From Asparagopsis taxiformis (lineage: Eukaryota > Rhodophyta > Florideophyceae > Bonnemaisoniales > Bonnemaisoniaceae), in the NCBI GenBank assembly GCA_030407315.1, contig JALQPE010002558.1:1-64000 (forward strand): a stretch of DNA of 64,000 bases, read 5' to 3'. The translations under genes were made by a program, and so were the position numbers. Numbering within the stretch: position 1 is the first letter of the stretch; the number at the start of each line of letters is the position of its first letter. The notes under the pieces were generated by a model. That model was not told the DNA's origin. It did not search any database and worked only from the letters and a program-made list of their open reading frames with translations. Of the stretch, positions 57,688-64,000 are shown piece after piece.

Positions 57688-58386
57688 ATGAAACGCCGAT
57701 GGTCAGGTCCCGCAAGAACTTGGTGCAAGATGTGCCGTGTGTGGATTGCAGACAACAAAGTGCAGCGAATGCAGCACGAGCAAGCTTCAAAGCATAAGGA
57801 AGCAGTAGCGAATTTTTTGAAGGAGATCGCGAGAAAGAATGATGCTAAGAGAAAGGAGCAAGCCAAGGTTGCAAAAATTGTGGAAGGAGCCAATTCTGCG
57901 AATCCACGACGAGATTCGGCTGTGGCTCGTGCATTTCTTGAAGCGGCTGCCGGCGGTCGTAAATCAACCCAATCAAAGGCCAAGGGTGACGGCAAATTCA
58001 AGGTGGATCAACACACGGATACGAAACAGGATGGGCGTTTAAATTGTGAAGGTCATGTGGTCGTTGATGAAACTGTTGGCAATAATTTGAAAGATCAACT
58101 AGATGAAAACGGATATCCTTTGTCGGCAGAAACTGTTTATGGTACTTGGGAGACCGTGCCGGAGCAAGAGGTGGAGGAGGAGGTGGAGAAGGAAGAGACT
58201 AACGTGGAGTCGGAGCAACAAACAACAGAGGAGGTACACCACTCTGAGGAAAAGATAGAGGAGAAAGTGGCAGTGTTGGAGTTGACGGAAGAAGAGAAGC
58301 GCCAGCGAGCCGAAATCGAAACAGGGTTCAAGAAAAGGAAAGTGCCTGCCTCGAAGAAGCGGCGGAAAAAGACGGGACGAATGTAA
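57688..58386 (+). CDS. WBP4/FBP21-like splicing factor with U1-type zinc finger (232 aa)
   Basis: The N-terminal WCKMCRVWIADNK ... QHEQASKHKE is a matrin/U1-type C2H2 finger (Cys13, Cys16, His30, His36) of the kind that opens WBP4 (FBP21). A basic coiled region and a VYGTWETV motif (about 150) follow, then an acidic Glu-rich stretch and a basic tail FKKRKVPASKKRRKK that could be a nuclear signal. WBP4 binds the U2 and tri-snRNP stages of the spliceosome, and human WBP4 contacts the Brr2 C-terminal region, which makes the head-to-head BRR2 neighbour notable. The WW domains of animal WBP4 are not visible. Other U1-type finger proteins (for example ZMAT2-like) remain possible. Confidence 0.7.
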   Translation: MKRRWSGPARTWCKMCRVWIADNKVQRMQHEQASKHKEAVANFLKEIARKNDAKRKEQAKVAKIVEGANSANPRRDSAVARAFLEAAAGGRKSTQSKAKGDGKFKVDQHTDTKQDGRLNCEGHVVVDETVGNNLKDQLDENGYPLSAETVYGTWETVPEQEVEEEVEKEETNVESEQQTTEEVHHSEEKIEEKVAVLELTEEEKRQRAEIETGFKKRKVPASKKRRKKTGRM

Positions 58387-58526
58387 TGTAAAGGTTTGAC
58401 AAAAGGCGGCAAAGCACATCGGCATCATGACGGATTGCACGGGGCTGTCTCGTTTAGCAGAGTATACTATACAAGGTGAGATTGCTACCACGATACTATA
58501 CAAGGAAGCGGGATACATGTGCAGGA

Positions 58527-59219
58527 TCACTCTTCATTCTCCGGGCGTCGCTGCTGCTTGGTATCACGCTTGGTAGGAGTTTCCTTTTGGGTGGCGACAT
58601 TTGCAATTTGAGTGGAAACACTTTCCTGTGCCATTACGATGGCATCAGCAGCCATGGCATAGGGCGAATTTCTAACGCGCCCATGGTCTGTGGCGCTTCT
58701 AATAGCATACATAACTCTGCCAACGACATATTCTAGAGATAGGGGACCGAATAAGCGACTATCGGGTGCCTCTGCGTGTTGATTGTCCCTGAGTACCCAG
58801 ACAGTTCGAACAGGGAGCACAAAGTCGGGATCAGACGGGAAGGAACTTACCATGGTGGCACCCTCGAGCGCGGCGACGCGACGAACATAGGTGCGACGAG
58901 CGTCGTTGGGGTCTTTTATGACCACCAGGTCGTCCACATGCACGCGGTTTAGAAAGGACTGTGTGGTGCCGGAGAGGCGACGAATTATGAGATGGTCGTT
59001 GGCAGTTGCCATGTCGCGGACGGAGGAGTTGAGAGTGGGGGACATGGCATTTCCGGTTAAAGGCAGGGTGTACGAGAGCGGCTTGGAAAAATCTGCTGCT
59101 ATCAAGGACTTTACATGGTTCATGACGGAAGTTGAGCGCATAGCGGAGCGCAAATGGGATTCCTCCATGGTGCCGATGAAGTTTATAACACGCAGGAGAC
59201 GGTAAAGGAAGCGCGCCAT
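58527..59219 (-). CDS. S26 signal-peptidase-like protein lacking the Ser/Lys dyad (230 aa)
   Basis: Related to the mitochondrial inner-membrane peptidases Imp1/Imp2 (family S26). TGNAMSPTLN (55-64) aligns with the catalytic GxSMxPT box, but Ala58 stands at the Ser. YVRRVAALEG (111-120) aligns with the IKRVxALxG box, with Arg113 at the catalytic Lys. DSRLFGPLSLEYVVGRV is the conserved closing box, and ATDHGRVRNS with a following YAM resembles a plant subgroup of S26-like proteins that also carries altered residues (from memory). The product is probably a non-catalytic or changed-function member of the organelle membrane. Start at Met 59219 (MARFLYRLLR) is preferred; the frame is open to 59396 but that part is Gln/His-rich. 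Tail to tail with the WBP4-like gene. Confidence 0.75.
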   Translation of the reverse strand: MARFLYRLLRVINFIGTMEESHLRSAMRSTSVMNHVKSLIAADFSKPLSYTLPLTGNAMSPTLNSSVRDMATANDHLIIRRLSGTTQSFLNRVHVDDLVVIKDPNDARRTYVRRVAALEGATMVSSFPSDPDFVLPVRTVWVLRDNQHAEAPDSRLFGPLSLEYVVGRVMYAIRSATDHGRVRNSPYAMAADAIVMAQESVSTQIANVATQKETPTKRDTKQQRRPENEE

Positions 59220-59657
59220 GATGGATGGGAAACGGTTGTGGAGGGTTGAGGGAGTTTGCTGTTGCTGTTGTTGGTGGCACACAAAAATCTGGCAGATTGC
59301 GATCAGTTTGATCAACAAGAGACGGTTGGGCTTGGCGGTGTGGACATGGTGCTTCCACAAGAGAGGAAGGATGAAAGGGCGGTCGACACTTGTCAACCTC
59401 GGTATGGATGTTACGTGTACGACGTGTATGAGTTAGGGTTGACGCGGGGCAACGTGTATGATGTGTATGTGCTTCCATTGGTCTCAACATGACAATATGT
59501 TGAGGTGTACTGTAAAAGACGTGCATGCTGTCGAACATCACAGATGGGGAGAGTTTGTTCGAGTGAGGTGAACACACACGCTCTTATGAGTGTGCTTTAT
59601 GTGCAAGCAGGCGAGCAAATTGTTGCTTCTCTCCTGGTTTGATGAGACAAACAAACA
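59220..59657. other. intergenic
   Basis: No supported gene. Contains the poly-Gln/His N-terminal extension of the S26-like frame (to 59396), which I consider untranslated, and nothing else recognised. Confidence 0.35.
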
Positions 59658-60038
59658 TTGGATGCGCCTGACTTGGGAAAGCAAACAGTTCTCACCGCAA
59701 TGACAAACGTGCAGCAGCGGGCAGCACAAGTACTAGTGTGGAATCCTGATCATGCTAAAATTGAAATTACAGCACGAGCGCCAAACAGCTGTCAGAGTTT
59801 CTCCACGTCAACACGCGCTTTTCTACGCCGATACCGGGCCATGATCGAAAAATCGGTCGCGGAGCGTGTAAAAAAGGCAAATAGCACGCGCGCTGCCCGA
59901 CGACTGCAGGAGGATCATACTTTGCAGCAACAACATATGGCTCTGTTATTGGCATCTACGCACCGCCATAAAGTGTGCCGCATGAGACTGCGCTCTCTTA
60001 AAAGCAGTCTAATATCAGCATGGGTGAGCTGCCCATAG
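59658..60038 (+). CDS. hypothetical protein (126 aa)
   Basis: Open frame with a possible inner start at Met15 (59700, MTNVQQRAAQ). Basic, with a Gln/Arg/Ala-rich C-terminal half (RVKKANSTRAARRLQEDHTLQQQ) that could be helical. No domain recognised; it does not satisfy the bZIP N-x7-R rule. It ends 68 bp before the frame of the first bZIP gene. May be chance. Confidence 0.25.
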   Translation: MDAPDLGKQTVLTAMTNVQQRAAQVLVWNPDHAKIEITARAPNSCQSFSTSTRAFLRRYRAMIEKSVAERVKKANSTRAARRLQEDHTLQQQHMALLLASTHRHKVCRMRLRSLKSSLISAWVSCP

Positions 60039-60207
60039 TCGCCCGATAATACATATATGTCAATCCGTTGCCATCTCCGCTTTCCCCTTTCGATCTCGTC
60101 CGTCCATGCGTTGCAACTCGCACCCCAGTGTCATGCAAACCCAACCACCCACCTTTTCCCACTCCACCGTCTCCGATCCGCACCTCCGCGCTCCATCCCA
60201 CCCACCG

Positions 60208-60891
60208 ATGCAGCGCGTTGCTCCAAAGCCGCTGCACACCTCATCGACCTCTATTGCGGTGGATGACATTCCACACTCTGTCAAGGGTGCCCCCGCGCAT
60301 TTACGTCAAGTGATTCGCAAGCGACAAAACTCAGAGGTAGGTTCTGACACCCTTGCTTTTTGCCATTGAAACCAACAGAACAGAACAAAACATACGTGCT
60401 GACTCGCCTCGCCCCGCCCCGCCCCGCTACATCTCGTTGCACAGTCCGCAAAACGAAGCCGCAAAAGACGGAAAGAAGCCGCTGTTCGCTTCTATCAGCG
60501 CTTCGACCAACAGTGTCAGCGCATTGCCGCGCTTGAAAAGCGCGTCGCCGAACTTGCCGAGCGGATAAATGAATGTGAAAGCACAGACGGCGAAGCAACC
60601 TCCGATAGACATGAAAATGATGTGTGCTCCCCGGAGCCGCCCGCGCCCGTGCAATCGCCCACATATGCGCAGCGTTGTTCGCTCGACGATGACCCGCTGC
60701 CCTTGGAGCTGGTGTCCAAATATGTGAAGACGGAGAACCGAATATGCGCCTCCGATAGAGAGTCGGAGCAGGAGATAGCGTCGCGAGACGACAGCCAAAT
60801 GTCGTGCCAACGATCTATGGATGATGAGCTTGAAAAATTGCTCGATACTTGCATCGATGTCGATGACTTGTTGTGGAATGGCAGCATGTGA
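60208..60891 (+). CDS. bZIP transcription factor 1 (about 191 aa)
   Basis: Two exons, 60208-60336 and 60445-60891, with a 108-bp phase-0 GT-AG intron inside the basic region. The join reads RKRQNSE^SAKRSRKRR, which meets the bZIP rule N-x7-R exactly. The following zipper is weak at first (heptad positions Phe, Gln) and then Leu, Leu in IAALEKRVAELAERI. Before the basic region is VDDIPHSVKGAPA, shared with the second bZIP gene. The C-terminal part is acidic and Ser-rich and ends DDELEKLLDTCIDVDDLLW, likely an activation region. Start is uncertain: 60106 and 60133 are in frame upstream. The intron carries a CCCCG tandem tract at about 60413-60427. Confidence 0.75.
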
Positions 60892-62096
60892 TCGATTATT
60901 GTCCTTAACTTGTTTCTTACTAGCTTTTCATTTGAACGGCTTGTCAACGCGTCGCCCATAGCGACACTGTATTTGATTATAAAGTTCTACGCACTGCGTG
61001 GTTGTATTGGGGGGGGGGAGGGGCACGGTATTCGATAGTTGGAAATGCCGGCAGTTTGCATGTTAGCGTTATGTAAATTATTTAAGACTCGCTACGGGAA
61101 TGGCGGTTGCTTGGACAAAGGGAATAAACTCGAGTGGCATGCGTCGTCGCGATATCCGATAAGGTTTAGTGTTGCCGATGCTGACGACATGACGAGTTTT
61201 CCGCCATGGCGACAACGATGAAGGCCAGGGTACGACGAAAAAATGTGTAAGGTGTTACAGCCGAGCATGTCAAGACTGCTGCTGGGAGAAGAAGCCGCAC
61301 GTTATGGCCGGTTGTCGGGGTGGAAAGGGTTAGATTGAAGCGAGTAACTGCCAATCATCATTGTTGAATCATCGCTGAGCCTTATTTGTTCGAAGGGTCG
61401 TGCCTAGTCGATACTCTGCGAAGACTTTGTTGTTGCGCCTGACTTTTGATTTATAGAGTGGGCAATTCCAATCGAAAGAAATCAATTAGAAGAGACTCGG
61501 ATATCGATCGACCTTGCAGGAGGGCGACTTGGAATGGGCCACAATTCCGTTTAAAATTTGTATTTTCTGCGCCTGGTTTCTAAAATGGCGGTGCGGCGGT
61601 GTCCATTGTTCTACACGTATCAAAATTTGCGCGACAGTCATCTTATGGCCCGACGCAAATGCCTCGTAGAATTGATTGACAGCACGAGTTTCATTTGTGA
61701 CGTCAGGTAAAATGAAATTGAAATACTTTTGGACAAGACAAATTGAATTAGTTTCTCGCGTCTTTCCCACAACTTTGCCGCATGCTACTACGCAGAATTG
61801 CTGCGCTGTACAAACAAAAAATCACCCAGCAATGGAAGTGTTACAACCGAGATGAAGACCGAAACATGACTCACTACAAATTTGCGCGTCCACCCTGATA
61901 ATCGTTGCGTTGCGTTGCTACGCCTCCGCCACTGTATAGATATACCATCTACTTATGAGTGCAAACCCAATAATTTCTATGTTTGCTGTACACGCCGACG
62001 TAGTGTAGCAACTCGGTTACAGCCTCTTTCCGATCGCTTATACGCGACGCATCCCTGTCCCGCGTTGCGTCGCATCGCAGCGCAGCGCAACGAATC
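60892..62096. other. intergenic, between the bZIP genes
   Basis: About 1.2 kb with no convincing gene on either strand. A minus-strand frame at 61486-61770 has no recognisable domain. A run of 10 Gs followed by AGGGG lies at about 61009-61023. Confidence 0.4.
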
Positions 62097-62899
62097 ATGC
62101 AACCGATTTCCACTGCGCTGTGTCCAGCAACGACGTTTAAACCAGCAAGCCCCGTTTCTTTTCCCGAACAATCTGCTTCTATTCATTCTGCTCACCACAT
62201 ATGTCCATTGTTTAGATTGCCACGTCACAACATACGATCAGCGATGTATATGAATCTCTCAGAAACATCTCATGACTCGCGATCGCACCATCAATCATCG
62301 ACAACAACAATGAACTCGGACAAGCGAAAACAGCGACGGTCGTCCCAGATGTCCGACTCTGGCGAGGACACAATTGAGAAGAGCGGCGACATACCCAGTT
62401 CAGTGCGCGGTGCACCAGCGGATATGAAGTATGCGATTCGAAAGAAACAGAACAAAGAGGTATGTTATGCGATAGCACGCACGCGAACAAACGGCCATGC
62501 GCATACTGCCAATCTAACTGAAGCGCGTGAATCTAGGCAGCGCGTCGCAGCAGAATGAAGAGGAAGGAGGAATATGATACGTTGAATCGATCGATGGAGT
62601 CGTTGGAAAAAAGGGCAAACGAACTGGGGGATCGCATCAAATGTATGGAGAACTTTCTGTCGCAAGCTGGATATAAAGGGTCATCGTCCAAAGCGCAGCG
62701 TGATCGCGACGACGCCAGCACACACACGGGCCATTCAGGGTCGGGATCCGGGTCGCGGAAGAGAGGGTACGGAGAGTTTCGGGGCAATTCGGCGGCGTGT
62801 TCGAGTCGCGATGAGAGTGGCGGTGAGAATACAGCTGACGAGGATGTCGGGGATGAGGAGATAGATGAGCTGATCAGCAAGTGTATCGGGCAGCTATAG
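62097..62899 (+). CDS. bZIP transcription factor 2 (up to 241 aa)
   Basis: Exons 62097-62459 and 62537-62899 with a 77-bp phase-0 GT-AG intron at the same codon as in bZIP 1. The joined basic region RKKQNKE^AARRSRMKRKEE fits N-x7-R. The zipper is good: Leu18, Leu25, Leu32 and Met39 counted from the Asn. GDIPSSVRGAPADMKYAIRK upstream mirrors DIPHSVKGAPA in bZIP 1. The C-terminal part is Ser/Gly-rich, then acidic, and ends DDEEIDELISKCIGQL-like, again resembling bZIP 1. Start may also be 62244 or 62310, since the first 49 residues show no conservation. Likely a diverged tandem duplicate of bZIP 1. Confidence 0.75.
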
Positions 62900-64000
62900 T
62901 GTGTAGCTTGTGAATAGCTGATTTTAGCAGCGGCTTGTCAAAACTGGAAATAAATGGAGCCGAAAAATTGCGTTATGTAATCATACAAGGCGGATGCTTT
63001 TATCCAGCCGCGCCTTTTTTTAAAAAAATTGCACTACCTTCCATTCGAAAACATGGCAAGACTGCGCGCGTGTGCGCCACGCGTGGCTTTTACATTTCGT
63101 TATCCGTTGTACTGATATTTATGTGATTGAGAATATTCTGGCTCAGTTTACCGAATTTTTTTGTGTGTAGTAGATATGTCATCCATAGTACGTTTGGTAG
63201 ATGAACAGCTTCCAAACTCTTGGAAGTGGAAGGTTTTGGAAGACCACCTGTGCGGTTTCGCCGCTTTTTCTTCGCAGGCTACAGTTGTAGTCCAAAAAAA
63301 TCGGAGGACCCGCTATCCAGAAATGGTGGAACGAATACTCCATACAGGGCAGGAAGGGTAAGATATGGACAAATAAAAATCATTTGCAATAGACGATTTC
63401 TGGTGTTGCCATATGGGAATATATGGAAATTGCATGGAAATGTTTGTGGCGCATTTTGCTCAGCAGGCGGTGCCAGTACGGAGCCGAGTTTTGGCATACG
63501 TACGCCTGGGGGGAACTGGGTTACGATCTTACAGCGTAAATGTTAGGGCTAGAGAAGTAGAAGTTTTGCTCGAAAGTTTAATTGTGTGACGTAACGGCCT
63601 CGCTCCTAGTAACGCGCTATAGTAAAAGACAGTTGTCCCCGAATCGAGATCCTGAGATATGCTGCTGCACTGCGCGAGATTTTGCACTCATCAATCTCAT
63701 TTGGCTGTCTTTGCATGCGAACGCCAAGACAGATGAAAAGCTGCGGCCTCAGCTTAGCTGCAAGCAATTAATCAATTTCGAAAGGCAGTCAGTTGAAGTG
63801 AGATATGCCTTTGCAACTAGCACTGCCTGCTTGTCCAGCACTCCGAGAAGCCATGGTTGTGAAATTCATCGACGATGACGTTTGGTGTGCGCCGTGCAGA
63901 ACGCAAACCTAACGTCATCTGCGATCAATTTGTAATCCTTTGCAAATCGTACCGTTGCTCTCTATATTCTGTGCAGTGGTTCTACAGCAGTGCAGGTATT
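62900..64000. other. intergenic, window end
   Basis: 1.1 kb without a gene I can support. Short frames (63161-63361, 63220-63546, 63582-63878) lack recognisable domains and homologous structure. Confidence 0.4.

Noticed and set aside
59658..60038. Third bZIP gene
   Set aside because: The KKANSTRAARRL stretch has Leu where N-x7-R needs Arg, and there is no zipper after it.
61009..61023. G-quadruplex at the G10-A-G4 run
   Set aside because: One long run rather than four spaced G tracts; probably a simple homopolymer and prone to miscalling.
61486..61770. 94-aa minus-strand frame as a gene
   Set aside because: No domain, no conserved neighbour and ordinary chance length.

Overview
The window comes from a compact eukaryotic nuclear genome. 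It has GT-AG introns of about 76-108 bp, mostly single-exon genes, very short intergenic gaps (11-40 bp between some tail-to-tail pairs) and an LTR retrotransposon block beside a gene island. Several proteins look plant- or alga-like: a ferredoxin-type plus metallo-beta-lactamase hydrolase, a degenerate S26-peptidase-like protein with plant-type motifs, and a PP7-like phosphatase. I infer an alga, possibly a red alga; nothing here proves the species.

Left half (1-36.7 kb): a head-to-tail array of nine units, eight of them 3,749 bp and apparently base-identical. Each unit carries about 1.7 kb of non-coding DNA, a Ty3/gypsy gag, a frameshifted protease and the first half of reverse transcriptase (RT). 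In each unit RT stops where a ~0.5 kb element ('Y') begins. After the ninth unit the sequence runs through one Y copy into the missing second half of pol (RT with YMDD, RNase H, integrase, chromodomain), a polypurine tract and a 3' LTR. The layout looks like one Y-interrupted chromovirus whose 5' part was amplified by unequal exchange between Y copies, or an assembly artefact that mimics this.

Right half (37.5-64 kb): a gene island. In order: CIAO1-like WD40 protein (+), degenerate metallophosphoesterase (-), Rab GDI (+), RAD51/RecA-like ATPase (-), TBC RabGAP (+), MBL-fold hydrolase (+, 1 intron), isoaspartyl peptidase/asparaginase (-, 2 introns), splicing factor SF3A3 (+), PPP-family phosphatase (+, 2 introns), BRR2 helicase (-), WBP4-like splicing factor (+), S26-like protein (-), and two related bZIP genes (+, one intron each at the same codon). 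Neighbours mostly alternate strand, so many share promoters head to head or terminators tail to tail. Three spliceosome components (SF3A3, BRR2, WBP4) lie within 11.4 kb, and BRR2/WBP4 share a 271-bp divergent promoter.

Quality caution: unit 1 of the array is full of small indels, BRR2 needs four single-base restorations in 1.3 kb, and the last phosphatase exon is one base out of frame. These fit uncorrected long-read errors better than biology. Exon joins were worked out by eye from reading frames and GT/AG sites, and all family assignments are from recognition of motifs, not from searches.
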